Of a stretch of DNA of 64,000 nucleotides, positions 34,407-44,003 are shown in pieces. Each line of letters opens with the position of its first letter. The stretch's first letter is position 1. The notes under the pieces were generated by a model, which worked only from the letters and a program-made list of their open reading frames with translations, made no database searches and was not told the origin of the DNA. The DNA comes from Saccharothrix violaceirubra (GTDB taxonomy: Bacteria; Actinomycetota; Actinomycetes; Mycobacteriales; Pseudonocardiaceae). A program made the position numbers and the translations under genes. The stretch is from the NCBI RefSeq assembly GCF_014203755.1, contig NZ_JACHJS010000001.1, positions 5,642,001 to 5,706,000 on the forward strand, given 5' to 3'.

Positions 34407-35123
34407 TCACAACCTGATCAGCTCGGCCAGCCGCGCGAGCCGGGCGTCGCCGATGCCCTCGATCTCGCCGAGCTGGTCGAGCGACGTGAACGGCCCGCGC
34501 CGCTGTCGCCGGTCCAGAATCCGTTGCGCGGTCACGGGACCGACGCCCGGCAACGCGTCGAGCTGCTCCTTGGTCGCGGTGTTGATGTCGAGCCGCCCGC
34601 CGGACGCGGCGTCGGCCGTCGGTCGGACGCCCACCGCGATCTGCTCGCCGTCGGCCACCTTGCGCGCCAGGTTCAGCCCGGCCAGATCGGTGCCCGGGTT
34701 CACGCCGCCGGCCTTGGCGATGGCGTCGGAGACCCGCGCGCCACCGGGCAGTGTCACCAGACCGGGCGTCGGCACGGCACCGGTCACGTCGACGACCGGC
34801 CCGTCCGGCTCCCGCGTCACCGCCACCGCAGCCACCGGCAGGTCGGACGGCGCTTCGACCGTCGGACGCTGCCACCACAGGGCGGTCGCGACGGCCAGTA
34901 GCACGCCGACCACACCGCCCACGACCACGGCACGCCGGGGCAGCGGCACGTCCGGCGCCGGCAGCCATCGCCGCAGCGACCGGCGCAACCGACCCGGTGG
35001 CCCGGAGCCGCCTTCGGCGGAGGCGAAGACCACGGTCGGGGTGCCGTCCGCGCGGTGACGCCCGCGCGCCCGCTTCATCAACGCGTCGAGTCGGTCCGAG
35101 GAATCCGGTGTGGTGTCGAACAT
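34407..35123 (-). CDS. comEA: ComEA family DNA-binding membrane protein
   Basis: 238 residues. A basic cytoplasmic N-terminus (about 1-65), one membrane helix (VVVGGVVGVLLAVATALWW), an SLBB domain (VVDVTGAVPTPGLVTLPGGARV) and a C-terminal helix-hairpin-helix pair (LDINTATKEQLDALPGVG). This is the standard ComEA layout for binding double-stranded DNA outside the membrane and passing it to ComEC. Adjacent to comEC in the same direction. Confidence 0.92.
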   Translation of the reverse strand: MFDTTPDSSDRLDALMKRARGRHRADGTPTVVFASAEGGSGPPGRLRRSLRRWLPAPDVPLPRRAVVVGGVVGVLLAVATALWWQRPTVEAPSDLPVAAVAVTREPDGPVVDVTGAVPTPGLVTLPGGARVSDAIAKAGGVNPGTDLAGLNLARKVADGEQIAVGVRPTADAASGGRLDINTATKEQLDALPGVGPVTAQRILDRRQRRGPFTSLDQLGEIEGIGDARLARLAELIRL

Positions 35124-35210
35124 GTGGGCGACATTAGGCCGAATGACGCAGTGGTGGTAAAAGATCTTGTCAGGCTGTGGACAACTCGGGGGCCTGTGGA
35201 CAACTCACCC

Positions 35211-36053
35211 TCAGCCGACGCCTCCGGGCAGCACGACGACGCCCAGCACACCCGGACCGGTGTGTGCCCCCAGCACGGCTCCCACCTCGGAGATCAGGCA
35301 CCCGCCCGACCCCGGGACCCGCTCGTCCAACCGGGTCGCAAGCTCGGCGGCACGCTCCGGCGTGGCCAAGTGGTGCACGGCCAGACCCACCGGCCCGGAC
35401 CCCGCCGCCGCCACCGCCAGGTCGACCAGCCGGGCCATCGCCCGCGCCGTCGTCCGCACCTTCTCCAGCGGCACGATGCGCCCGTCGTCGACGTGCAGCA
35501 ACGGCTTCACCGCCAACGCCGTGCCCAACAACGCCGCCGCCGCGCCGATCCGACCGCCGCGCCGCAGGTGGTCCAACGTCTCGACGCAGAAGAACATCCG
35601 GGTCCGCGCCGCCGCGTCGGTCGCCGCCGCGACCGCGCGTTCCACGTCGTCACCGGCGGCGCACGCGGCCAACGCGGCGAACCCCAGTCCCATCCCCGCC
35701 AACCGGGAGTCGACCACCCGCACCCGCACCGGGTCGACCTCGGACGCCGCCAGCCGGGCCGCCTCCCAGGTCCCGGAAAGCTCGCGGGACAGGTGCACGG
35801 ACACGATCCGGTCGGCACCGGACGCCAAGACCTCGCGGTACGTGCGGGCCAGCTCGTCGGGCGTCAGCCGCGACGTCGTCACCCGCCGGTGCTCCCCCAG
35901 CGCCTCGGCCAGCTCGACCGGGCCGAAGTCGACGCCGTCCAACCGGCTCTCTCCGTCCACCGCGACGTGCAGCGGGACCACCCGGATGCCGTGCCGCTGC
36001 GCGAACCCCTCGGGCAGGTACGCCGTGGAGTCGGTGACGATCGTGGTGGACAC
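35211..36053 (-). CDS. DegV family fatty-acid-binding protein
   Basis: 280 residues from GTG 36053. DegV fold: IVTDSTAYLP at the start, TSRLTPDEL and SVHLSRELSGTW in the lipid-binding domain, and ETLDHLRRGGRIG toward the C-terminus. In Firmicutes, DegV/FakB proteins present fatty acids to a kinase for phospholipid synthesis. No FakA-like kinase is seen here. The gene order degV, SGNH hydrolase, phosphatase, rsfS, nadD is the mycobacterial one. Confidence 0.92.
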   Translation of the reverse strand: MSTTIVTDSTAYLPEGFAQRHGIRVVPLHVAVDGESRLDGVDFGPVELAEALGEHRRVTTSRLTPDELARTYREVLASGADRIVSVHLSRELSGTWEAARLAASEVDPVRVRVVDSRLAGMGLGFAALAACAAGDDVERAVAAATDAAARTRMFFCVETLDHLRRGGRIGAAAALLGTALAVKPLLHVDDGRIVPLEKVRTTARAMARLVDLAVAAAGSGPVGLAVHHLATPERAAELATRLDERVPGSGGCLISEVGAVLGAHTGPGVLGVVVLPGGVG

Positions 36054-36064
36054 GGGTCCCGAGA

Positions 36065-36790
36065 CTACGGCTCCGACGACGTGGAATGCCCCACCGCCAC
36101 GGACCCGATGAGATCGGCCATCCGCGTCCCCACCAGTTCGTGGCCTTCCCAGCCCCAGTGCATGCCGTCCGGGTTGCCGCGCCGTGACCGCACGTGGTCG
36201 CCCACCACCGCGGGCAGGTCCAACAGCGGGACGTCGGCACCACTCGCCCACGCGCGGACCGCCCGCTCCCCCGCGGGACGTCCCGTGTGCACGAACCCAT
36301 AGGACGGTGCACAGTGCACGGACGGAGTCATGCCCACAACACGCATTCCGGGCTTCAATGCACGAACGGCGCGAACGCACGAATCCAGGTAGCGCACCGT
36401 CGAAGAAGGCGGCAACGCCACCCACGGCGTCCACCTCGACATCACCGGCTGCGCGGCCTGATACGCCTTACGCACCCATCGACGCACCGCGTCCGGACGC
36501 AGGTGACGCACCCCCTGACGCAGGTACGTCGGCAGCGGCGAAGGCAACGTGTCCATGTGCCCCACGGCCAACACGAGCACGTCCACGCCCGGCAACCACG
36601 ACCACACACGCGGATCGCCGGTCAACGACCACCACGCGTCCCGTGCCGTCCACCCGATGCCCGCCGCCAGTTCGGCACGACCGCCCAACCGGGCCGCCGC
36701 CACGTTCGGCCACAGACGCGGGTCGTCGGCGGGCAACGGCCCGTCGGGACCGTGGAACGTCAACGAGTCGCCGAGGACCAGCAGTCTCAC
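36065..36790 (-). CDS. SGNH/GDSL hydrolase, OctT-like
   Basis: 241 residues from GTG 36790. SGNH fold with nucleophile motif LVLGDSLTFHG at the start and GNPDGMHWGWEGHELV (block V Asp/His) near the end. In M. tuberculosis the gene at this place (Rv2418c) was described as OctT, an octanoyltransferase in methylglucose lipopolysaccharide synthesis (from memory). The neighbouring phosphatase also matches that pathway. The start overlaps the phosphatase stop (GTGA, 36787-36790). Confidence 0.82.
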   Translation of the reverse strand: MRLLVLGDSLTFHGPDGPLPADDPRLWPNVAAARLGGRAELAAGIGWTARDAWWSLTGDPRVWSWLPGVDVLVLAVGHMDTLPSPLPTYLRQGVRHLRPDAVRRWVRKAYQAAQPVMSRWTPWVALPPSSTVRYLDSCVRAVRALKPGMRVVGMTPSVHCAPSYGFVHTGRPAGERAVRAWASGADVPLLDLPAVVGDHVRSRRGNPDGMHWGWEGHELVGTRMADLIGSVAVGHSTSSEP

Positions 36791-37401
36791 CGGGTGGTGC
36801 CGGCGTTGTACGACGAAAGCCGCCACCGGCCGTCGCCGCCGGGTCTGCGGGTGAACACGGTCCAGTGGCAGTTGCCGATGCCGCCCAGCAGCGACCACCG
36901 GTCCGTGGGCAGGTCGAGCAGCCGGCCGGTCAACGCGCTGATCAGCCCGCCGTGCGCGGCGAGCAGCACGGTGCCGGAGCACTCGGCGTCGACGTCCGCG
37001 ACCACGGCCGCCGCGCGTTCGGCGACCTCGATCCGGGTCTCGCCGTCGGGCGGCGCGAGCGACGCGTCGACCCGCCACGCGTCGAGCGCGCCCGGCCACT
37101 CGGCCGCGATCTCGGCCGCCGTCAGCCCCTGCCACTTGCCGAAGTGCGTCTCGCGCAGCCGCTCGTCCACCCGCAGCTCGACGCTCGTGGCCTGCGTGAA
37201 CACCGTCGCGGTGTCCCGCGCGCGGCGCAGGTCGGAGCACACGACCAGCTCGGGCGCGAACCCGGAGAGGACCGGCACCGCGAACCGCGCCTGGTTCCAC
37301 CCGGTCTCGGTCAGCGCCGAGTCGTAGTGGCCCTGCATGCGGCCGGTCGCGTTGTAGTCGGTCTCACCGTGCCGCCACAGCACGAGCCGGTCCAGCGTCA
37401 T
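36787..37401 (-). CDS. gpgP: Histidine phosphatase, glucosyl-3-phosphoglycerate phosphatase-like
   Basis: 204 residues. Phosphoglycerate mutase superfamily: catalytic RHGETDYNATGRMQGH at the N-terminus, SDLRRARDTA, RLRETHFGKWQG and AAHGGLISAL. It aligns well by eye with M. tuberculosis GpgP, which dephosphorylates glucosyl-3-phosphoglycerate in methylglucose lipopolysaccharide synthesis. Gene position is also the same. A generic phosphatase role cannot be excluded. The start overlaps the rsfS stop (ATGA, 37398-37401). Confidence 0.85.
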   Translation of the reverse strand: MTLDRLVLWRHGETDYNATGRMQGHYDSALTETGWNQARFAVPVLSGFAPELVVCSDLRRARDTATVFTQATSVELRVDERLRETHFGKWQGLTAAEIAAEWPGALDAWRVDASLAPPDGETRIEVAERAAAVVADVDAECSGTVLLAAHGGLISALTGRLLDLPTDRWSLLGGIGNCHWTVFTRRPGGDGRWRLSSYNAGTTR

Positions 37402-37787
37402 GCGCCAGCGACCTCGTCCTCCGTGACCGGCCCGGCGTCGAACTCGATGCGCGGACAGTCCTTCCACAGCCGTTCGAGGCCGTAGAAGCTGCGTTCCTCC
37501 ACGTGCTGGACGTGCACGACCACGTCGACGAAGTCGAGCAGGACCCAGCGGCCCTCGCGTGCGCCCTCCCGGCGGACCGGCTTGCGGCCGGCCTCGCGGA
37601 GCTGTTCCTCGACGTTGTCGACGATCGCGCCGACCTGCCGCTCGTTGGGCGCGGACGCGATCACGAAAACGTCCGTGATCACGAGCTGGTCGGACACGTC
37701 GAGCACGACCACGTCGTGCGCCTTCTTGTCCGCCGCCGCGTTCGCGGCGACCAGCGCCAACCGTCGTGCCTCGTCGGTGGCTGCCAC
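37398..37787 (-). CDS. rsfS: Ribosome silencing factor RsfS
   Basis: 129 residues. RsfS/YbeB binds ribosomal protein L14 and blocks subunit joining in starvation. Family segments KAHDVVVLDVSDQLVITDVFVI and REGRWVLLDFVDVVVHV are present. GTG 37787 is chosen because aggaga lies just upstream; the longer open frame lacks family similarity. Follows nadD, as in most bacteria, and overlaps the phosphatase gene. Confidence 0.95.
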   Translation of the reverse strand: MAATDEARRLALVAANAAADKKAHDVVVLDVSDQLVITDVFVIASAPNERQVGAIVDNVEEQLREAGRKPVRREGAREGRWVLLDFVDVVVHVQHVEERSFYGLERLWKDCPRIEFDAGPVTEDEVAGA

Positions 37788-37856
37788 GTTTCTCCTCATC
37801 ACCACGGCGGGCACCGGTACACCCGCACGAGCCATTGAGGGTACCGGCGTCCGGTG

Positions 37857-38450
37857 TCAGTCCGGCACCGAGTAAAGCCCGTTCTTGGAGATGTACTGGA
37901 CGACACCGTCGGGGACCAGGTACCAGACCGGCAGACCGGCCGCGGTGCGCGACCGGACGCCGGTGGACGAGATGGCCATCGCGGGCACCTCGACCAGCGA
38001 CACCGAGCCCTCGGGCAGGTGCCGGTCGTCGAGTTCGTAGCCGGGCCGCGTGACGCCGATGAAGTGGGCGAGGTCGAACATCTCGTCGGCCCGCCGCCAG
38101 GACAGGATCTGCTCCAGCGCGTCGGCGCCGGTGATGAAGAACAGGTCGGCGTCGGGGTGCCGGGTCCGCAGGTCGCTGAGCGTGTCGTAGGTGTAGGTCG
38201 GCCCGTCCCGGTCGATGTCGACCCGGCTGACCGAGAACCGCGGGTTGGACGCCGTGGCGATCACGGTCATGAGGTAGCGGTCCTCGGCCGGGCTGACGTC
38301 GCGCCCGGTCTTCTGCCACGGCCGGCCGGTGGGCACGAACACCACCTCGTCGAGGCCGAACCGCGCCTGCACCTCGCTGGCCGCCACGAGGTGGCCGTGG
38401 TGCACGGGGTCGAAGGTGCCGCCCATGACACCGACACGCCTGTTGGACAT
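37857..38450 (-). CDS. nadD: Nicotinate-nucleotide adenylyltransferase
   Basis: 197 residues. Converts nicotinate mononucleotide and ATP to nicotinate adenine dinucleotide in NAD synthesis. Nucleotidyltransferase motifs [12 protein letters not shown] at the start and ISSTGVRSR near the C-terminus are both intact. Upstream of rsfS in the same direction, 69 bp apart. Confidence 0.96.
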   Translation of the reverse strand: MSNRRVGVMGGTFDPVHHGHLVAASEVQARFGLDEVVFVPTGRPWQKTGRDVSPAEDRYLMTVIATASNPRFSVSRVDIDRDGPTYTYDTLSDLRTRHPDADLFFITGADALEQILSWRRADEMFDLAHFIGVTRPGYELDDRHLPEGSVSLVEVPAMAISSTGVRSRTAAGLPVWYLVPDGVVQYISKNGLYSVPD

Positions 38451-38468
38451 GGGACATGAGGATAATTC

Positions 38469-38693
38469 CTAGAGCTGGGGTGCGAGCACCGAACCGTCGC
38501 TGTCGCGGACCAGGATCGCCTCCACCGGACAGGACTCGGCCGCGTCGAGGACGCCGTTGCCGGGCTCGACGCGGCCGTCGACGGGGACGGCCGAGCCGTC
38601 CTCCTGCCGGGTGAAGCGATCCGGGGCGACGTTGGTGCACATGCCGGTACCCAGGCACCGCGAACGGTCGACCTCCACGATCCAGTCGCTCAT
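38469..38693 (-). CDS. Small ferredoxin, single cluster (3Fe-4S type likely)
   Basis: 74 residues from ATG 38693. Cluster cysteines are CLGTGMC followed by SCPVEAI, giving C-x5-C ... C-P spacing. This is typical of the actinobacterial 3Fe-4S ferredoxins that serve cytochromes P450; the middle cysteine of a 4Fe-4S CxxCxxC is missing. No P450 is encoded nearby. It could supply electrons to other oxidoreductases. Confidence 0.88.
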   Translation of the reverse strand: MSDWIVEVDRSRCLGTGMCTNVAPDRFTRQEDGSAVPVDGRVEPGNGVLDAAESCPVEAILVRDSDGSVLAPQL

Positions 38694-38776
38694 CGGGTTC
38701 ACCACCTCGGGACGGTGAGCGGATCACGCTCAGTCTGCCGCGCCACACTCACCGTCACCATCCGACCGCCGGGTGA

Positions 38777-40042
38777 CTACGAGGTCGCCCGGACGTGACC
38801 TTCGCCCCACGCCACCCACTTCGAAGACGTCAACTCGGCCAACCCCATCGGACCACGCGCGTGCAACTTCTGGGTGGAAATGCCGATCTCGGCGCCCATG
38901 CCGAACTCGGCGCCGTCCGTGAACGCCGTCGAGGCGTTCACCATCACGGCCGCCGCGTCGACCCGGGCGGTGAACGTCCGCGCGGCCCGCACGTCGTCGG
39001 TCACGATCGCCTCGGTGTGCCCGGAACCGTGCTCGGCGATGTGCTCCACGGCCTGGTCGAGCGACTCGACCACGCGGGCGGCGAGGTCGAGCGACAGGTA
39101 TTCGGTGTCCCAGTCCTCGTCGGTCGCGGGCACCACGCGGGGGTCCTGGGCGAAGCGCTCGTCGCCGTGGATCGTCACGTCCGCCTGGCGCAGCGCGGTG
39201 ATGATCCGGGGCAGGAACTCGTCCGCGACGGCCTCGTGCACCAGCAGCGACTCGGCCGCGTTGCACACGCTCGTGCGACGCGTCTTGGAGTTGAGCACGA
39301 TGCGCTGCGCCATGTCGAGGTCGGCGGACGCGTCGACGTACACGTGCACGTTGCCGACGCCGGTCTCGATCGTCGGCACGGTCGCCTGCCGCACGACGGC
39401 GTCGATCAACCCCGCGCCGCCGCGCGGGATGACCAGGTCGACCAGGCCGCGGGCGGTGATCAGGTGGGTGACCGACGCGCGGTCGTGGCACGGCAGCAGC
39501 TGGACGGCGTCGGCGGGCAGGCCGACCGCCTCCAGGGCGTCGCGCAGGATCGCGACGAGCGCGGTGTTGGAGTGCTCGGCCGAGGACGAGCCGCGCAGCA
39601 GCGCCGCGTTGCCCGACTTCAGCGCCAGACCCGCCGCGTCGACGGTGACGTTCGGACGTGCCTCGTACACCATGCCGACCACGCCCATCGGCACACGGAC
39701 CTGTCGCAGCTCGAGGCCGTTGGGCAGGGTCGAGCCGCGCAGCACCTCGCCGATCGGGTCCGGAAGGCCGGCGACGGTCTCCAGGCCGCGCGCGACGCCG
39801 CCGATGCGCGCCTCGGTGAGCGTCAGGCGGTCGATGAGCCCCTCGGCCAGCCCGGCGGCGCGGCCCGCTTCGATGTCCTTGGCGTTGGCGTCGAGGACCT
39901 CCGGGGCCCGCGTGCGCAGCGCGGCGGCCATCTCCAGCAGGGCGGCGTCCTTGCGCTCGCGGGTGGCCAGGACCAGGTCGTTCGCCGCGACGCGGGCACG
40001 GCGTGCGGCCGCGTGCACCTCGTCGCGCAGGTCGTCAGTCAC
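38777..40042 (-). CDS. proA: Gamma-glutamyl phosphate reductase
   Basis: 421 residues, GTG start. NADPH-dependent second step of proline synthesis, making glutamate semialdehyde. The catalytic Cys is in [41 protein letters not shown] and [17 protein letters not shown] are family hallmarks. Separated from proB by the RecQ and acetyltransferase genes on the opposite strand. Confidence 0.96.
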   Translation of the reverse strand: MTDDLRDEVHAAARRARVAANDLVLATRERKDAALLEMAAALRTRAPEVLDANAKDIEAGRAAGLAEGLIDRLTLTEARIGGVARGLETVAGLPDPIGEVLRGSTLPNGLELRQVRVPMGVVGMVYEARPNVTVDAAGLALKSGNAALLRGSSSAEHSNTALVAILRDALEAVGLPADAVQLLPCHDRASVTHLITARGLVDLVIPRGGAGLIDAVVRQATVPTIETGVGNVHVYVDASADLDMAQRIVLNSKTRRTSVCNAAESLLVHEAVADEFLPRIITALRQADVTIHGDERFAQDPRVVPATDEDWDTEYLSLDLAARVVESLDQAVEHIAEHGSGHTEAIVTDDVRAARTFTARVDAAAVMVNASTAFTDGAEFGMGAEIGISTQKLHARGPMGLAELTSSKWVAWGEGHVRATS

Positions 40043-40130
40043 CAGCCAAGACTACGTTCACCCGATCGGGAAAGTCGCCCCGGTTCCCACCCGCCCCGGA
40101 ACCGTCGGACCCCTCTGCCAAAGTGGCCCC

Positions 40131-42206
40131 ATGGACGACACCGCACTCCGCGACCTGGCCGAAGAGAGGCTCCGGGCCCTGGCCGGCCCGCACGCCGTGC
40201 TGCGCGAGGACCAGTGGAAGGCGATCCGGACCCTGGTCGCCGACCGGGGCCGGGCGTTGGTCGTGCAGCGGACCGGGTGGGGCAAGTCGGCGGTGTACTT
40301 CGTCGCGACGGCGTTGCTGCGGTCCCTGGGCGGGGGGCCGACGGTGATCGTGTCGCCGTTGCTGGCGTTGATGCGCAACCAGGTCGCCGCCGCGGCGCGG
40401 GCGGGCGTGCACGCGGCGACGATCAACTCGGCGAACCCCGACGAGTGGCAGGACGTGCGGGACCGGGTCGTGGCGGGCGAGGTCGACGTGCTGCTGGTGT
40501 CGCCGGAGCGGTTGAACAACCCCGATTTCCGGGACGCGGTGCTGCCGTCGTTGACCGCGTCGGCCGGGCTGCTCGTGGTCGACGAGGCGCACTGCATCTC
40601 GGACTGGGGGCACGACTTCCGGCCGGACTACCGGCGGTTGCGCACGCTGCTGGCCGAGTTGCCGGCGGGTGTGCCGGTGCTCGCGACGACGGCGACGGCC
40701 AACGACCGCGTGGTGCGCGACGTGGCCGACCAGCTCGGGGTGGGCCCGGAGACGGTGGTGCTGCGCGGCCCCCTGGACCGGGAGAGCCTGCGGCTGTCGA
40801 CCGTGCGGCTGCCGTCGGCGGAGGCCCGGCTGGGGTGGCTGGCCGAGCGGTTGGCCGAGCTGCCCGGTTCGGGCATCGTCTACACGCTCACGGTCGCCGC
40901 GGCGGACGACGTGGCGGCGTTCCTGCGCGACCGGGGGTACGCGGTGGCGGCGTACTCGGGGCGGACCGACCCGGCCGAGCGCGAACGCGCCGAGGAGGAC
41001 CTGCTCGCGAACCGGGTGAAGGCGCTGGTGGCCACGTCGGCGCTGGGCATGGGGTTCGACAAACCGGACCTGGGGTTCGTGGTGCACCTGGGCGCGCCGC
41101 CCTCGCCCATCGCCTACTACCAGCAGATCGGGCGGGCCGGGCGCGGTGTCGAACGGGCCGAGGTGCTGCTGCTGCCCGGCCGGGAGGACCGGGACATCTG
41201 GGCGTACTTCGCGTCGCTGGCGTTCCCGCCGGAGCGGGTGGTGCGGCAGGTGCTCGACGCGCTCGCCGACGCGGGCCGGGTGCTGTCGACGGCGGCGCTG
41301 GAACCGCTGGTCGAGCTGTCCCGGACGCGGCTGGAGGTGGTGCTCAAGGTGCTCGACGTCGACGGTGCCGTGCGACGGGTGCGCGGTGGCTGGGAGTCGA
41401 CCGGGCAGGAGTGGCGCTACGACGCGGAGCGGTACGCGCGGATCGACGCGGCACGGCGGGCCGAGCAGCAGGCCGTGCTCGACTACCTCGACACCACCGG
41501 GTGCCGCATGGAGTTCCTGTTGCGGCAGTTGGACGATCCGCACGCCACGCCGTGCGGGCGCTGCGACAACTGCACCGGACGGCACGTGTCGGCCGAGGTG
41601 TCCGAGGTCGCGGCAGCCGCGGCCCGGGAACGCCTGGACCGGCCGGGGGTGGAGATCGCGCCGCGTCGGATGTGGCCGACCGGGATGGCGGCGGTCGGCG
41701 TCGGGCTGTCCGGGAAGATCCCGGCCGGCGAGGTGGTCGAGGTGGGGCGGGCGCTCGGGCGGCTGACGGACATCGGCTGGGGCAATCGTTTGCGGACGTT
41801 GTTCGGCGAGGCCGACCAGGACGTGCCCGAGGACGTGTTCGCCGCGTGCGTGAAGGTGCTCGCCGCGTGGGGGTGGGCCGAGCGACCGGTCGGGGTGGTG
41901 ACCGTCGGCTCACGCTCCCGACCGGAGTTGGTCGAGGGGCTCGGGCAACGGATCTCGGCGCTGGGTCGGCTCCCCCTGCTCGGCCGGGTGTGGTTGGGCG
42001 AGGGTGCGCACCGGGCCAACAGCGCGCAACGGCTGGCGGGCCTGGCGGGCGCGGTCGACGCACCCGATCTGTCCACTGTGGAGGGTCCGGTGCTGTTGGT
42101 GGACGACCGGGTCGACACGGGGTGGACGATGACGGTCGCGGGCCGGGCGTTGCGCCGGGCGGGCGCTCCGGCCGTGCTGCCGTTCGCGTTGGCGGTGACG
42201 GCGTGA
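40131..42206 (+). CDS. RecQ family DNA helicase fused to a C-terminal phosphoribosyltransferase-like domain
   Basis: 691 residues. Helicase part (1 to about 500): Walker A region QRTGWGKSAVYF, VDEAHCISDWGHDFRPDYR, YYQQIGRAGRG, and a zinc site with CGRCDNC (Cys475, 478, 481). The C-terminal part (about 560-691) replaces the usual RQC/HRDC end. It carries VLLVDDRVDTGWTM (654-667), the PRPP-binding signature of type I phosphoribosyltransferases such as ComFC. No nuclease domain. From memory this fusion recurs in actinobacteria, but its use is unexplained. The acetyltransferase start overlaps its stop. Confidence 0.9.
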   Translation: MDDTALRDLAEERLRALAGPHAVLREDQWKAIRTLVADRGRALVVQRTGWGKSAVYFVATALLRSLGGGPTVIVSPLLALMRNQVAAAARAGVHAATINSANPDEWQDVRDRVVAGEVDVLLVSPERLNNPDFRDAVLPSLTASAGLLVVDEAHCISDWGHDFRPDYRRLRTLLAELPAGVPVLATTATANDRVVRDVADQLGVGPETVVLRGPLDRESLRLSTVRLPSAEARLGWLAERLAELPGSGIVYTLTVAAADDVAAFLRDRGYAVAAYSGRTDPAERERAEEDLLANRVKALVATSALGMGFDKPDLGFVVHLGAPPSPIAYYQQIGRAGRGVERAEVLLLPGREDRDIWAYFASLAFPPERVVRQVLDALADAGRVLSTAALEPLVELSRTRLEVVLKVLDVDGAVRRVRGGWESTGQEWRYDAERYARIDAARRAEQQAVLDYLDTTGCRMEFLLRQLDDPHATPCGRCDNCTGRHVSAEVSEVAAAAARERLDRPGVEIAPRRMWPTGMAAVGVGLSGKIPAGEVVEVGRALGRLTDIGWGNRLRTLFGEADQDVPEDVFAACVKVLAAWGWAERPVGVVTVGSRSRPELVEGLGQRISALGRLPLLGRVWLGEGAHRANSAQRLAGLAGAVDAPDLSTVEGPVLLVDDRVDTGWTMTVAGRALRRAGAPAVLPFALAVTA

Positions 42207-42730
42207 GGCTGACCACGGACCGGTTGGTGGTGCGGCACTTCACGCCGGAGGACGCCGCCGCGTTCGCCGCGTGGCGCTCCGATCCCGAGGTCGCCCGCTA
42301 CCAGAGTTGGGACGCGCCTTATCCGGAGGCGAAGGCCGTGGAGTTCGTCCGGGAACTCCTCGCCTCGGACCCGGACGCGCCCGGCTGGTACCAGTACGCC
42401 GTCGAGGCAGATGGCTTGGTGGTGGGCGATGTCGGGGTGTGCTTACACGAGAACGGAATGCAGGCCGAGATCGGCTACTCGGTGGCGCGCGCCCATCAGC
42501 GACGCGGGTACGCGACCGAGGCGGTGCACGGCGTTCTGGGCTTCTTGTTCGAGGAGCGCGGCCTGCACCGGGTGTCGGCGGAATGCGACGCCCACAACAC
42601 CCCTTCGGCGAAGTTGTTGACCCGCTTGGGTTTCCGCTTGGAAGGTCGGCGGCCGGAGAACACGTGGACGAAGGGAGCGTGGAGGGACGACCTGCTGTTC
42701 GGTTTGCTGGCGCGGGACTGGCACACATGA
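42203..42730 (+). CDS. GNAT family N-acetyltransferase (RimJ/RimL type)
   Basis: 175 residues from GTG 42203, overlapping the RecQ stop (GTGA). RimJ/RimL-like layout: LTTDRLVVRHFTPEDAAAF at the start, acetyl-CoA loop AHQRRGYATEAV, then ECDAHNTPSAKLLTRLGFR. The C-terminal TWTKGAWRDDLLFGLLARDW is typical of enzymes acetylating protein N-termini or aminoglycoside-like amines. Translational coupling to the helicase suggests co-expression, not necessarily shared function. Confidence 0.9.
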   Translation: MRLTTDRLVVRHFTPEDAAAFAAWRSDPEVARYQSWDAPYPEAKAVEFVRELLASDPDAPGWYQYAVEADGLVVGDVGVCLHENGMQAEIGYSVARAHQRRGYATEAVHGVLGFLFEERGLHRVSAECDAHNTPSAKLLTRLGFRLEGRRPENTWTKGAWRDDLLFGLLARDWHT

Positions 42731-42872
42731 GGGCCGCGCGCGATGGCATGGGCCGACACGGACAGGTCCTGACGGACGGCCTACGGCTTGACGACAGACC
42801 GCGCCCGCCCGACCACCGCCCAGCCTTACGGCGGGCCGACGACGTCCGGCCGCACCACCGTCGCACCGCGGC

Positions 42873-44003
42873 CTAATGGCGCAGGGGGACCAGGTCGTCG
42901 GCGTGGACGACCTCCCGGCGGTGCTCCTCCGGGAGGTTCGGGCTGGAGAGGCCGATCAGGTCGGGGAGTTCCGTCGCGTCGAACGCGACCACCCCCCTGG
43001 CCACGACCTCGCCCGCCAGGTCGACCAGTTCGACCACGTCGCCCGCGTCGAAGACACCTTCCACCGCCATGATCCCGGCGGCCAGCAGTGACCGGCGGCG
43101 GTCGACCACGGCGGCCACCGCACCGTCGTCCAGGACCAGCCTGCCGGAGGCGTCCGCCGCGTGGCCCAGCCAGAACCTGCGGGCCGAGAGGCGGGGGCCG
43201 GTCGGTACGAAGGCGGTGCCCACGTCCGCTTTCCCCAACGCGTGGAAGGCATCGGCGGCACCGGCCAGGAGTACCGGGATTCCCGCCGAAGCGGCGAGGT
43301 GGGCGGCGGCCAGCTTCGAGGCCATGCCGCCGGTGCCCAGGCCCGACGCGCCGGTGGTGGTCGTGTCGATCCCGTCCGCGTCGGCGTGGCCGGTGATCTC
43401 GGTGATGCGCCGGGCGCCCGGCGTCCTGGGGTCGGCGTCGTACACGGCGTCCACATCGGACAGCAGGACCAGGGCCTCCGCGCCCACCAGGTGGGCGACC
43501 AGCGCCGCCAGCCGGTCGTTGTCGCCGAAGCGGATCTCGGCCGTGGCGACCGTGTCGTTCTCGTTGACGACGGGCACGGCACCCAGCGCCAGCAGGCGGG
43601 AGAACGTGCGCTGGGCGTTGCGGTAGTGGGAACGGCGCACGACGTCGTCGGCGGTGAGCAGGACCTGGCCGACGGTCAGGGCGTAGCGGCCGAACGAATT
43701 CGCGTACGCGTGGGCCAGCGTCAACTGCCCCACGCTCGCCGCCGCCTGCTGGGTCGCCAGATCACGCGGCCGACGGGTGATGCCCAACGGGGCCAGGCCG
43801 GCCGCGATGGCACCGGACGACACCAGCACGACCTGGCTCCCGGCGGCGCAGCGGCTCGCCACCGCGTCCACCAGGGCGTCCAGGCGTCCGGCGTCCAAAC
43901 CACCCTCGGCGGTCGTCAGGGACGACGAGCCGACCTTCACCACGACACGGCCGGCCGTCGCCACGGACCGCCTGGCCTGCGACACCGTCACCGGAGCGCT
44001 CAC
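42873..44003 (-). CDS. proB: Glutamate 5-kinase with PUA domain
   Basis: 376 residues, GTG start overlapping the obg stop (GTGA, 44000-44003). First step of proline synthesis. Amino-acid kinase domain: [37 protein letters not shown] and [11 protein letters not shown]-terminal PUA domain runs from about 280. Proline feedback is expected. Last gene of the rplU-rpmA-obg-proB block. Confidence 0.96.
   Translation of the reverse strand: MSAPVTVSQARRSVATAGRVVVKVGSSSLTTAEGGLDAGRLDALVDAVASRCAAGSQVVLVSSGAIAAGLAPLGITRRPRDLATQQAAASVGQLTLAHAYANSFGRYALTVGQVLLTADDVVRRSHYRNAQRTFSRLLALGAVPVVNENDTVATAEIRFGDNDRLAALVAHLVGAEALVLLSDVDAVYDADPRTPGARRITEITGHADADGIDTTTTGASGLGTGGMASKLAAAHLAASAGIPVLLAGAADAFHALGKADVGTAFVPTGPRLSARRFWLGHAADASGRLVLDDGAVAAVVDRRRSLLAAGIMAVEGVFDAGDVVELVDLAGEVVARGVVAFDATELPDLIGLSSPNLPEEHRREVVHADDLVPLRH

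Noticed and set aside
38795..42730. Open frame of 1311 codons covering proA and recQ
   Set aside because: Most of it is an antisense or shifted-frame shadow. Only the 3' end (42203-42730) is a real acetyltransferase in the same frame.
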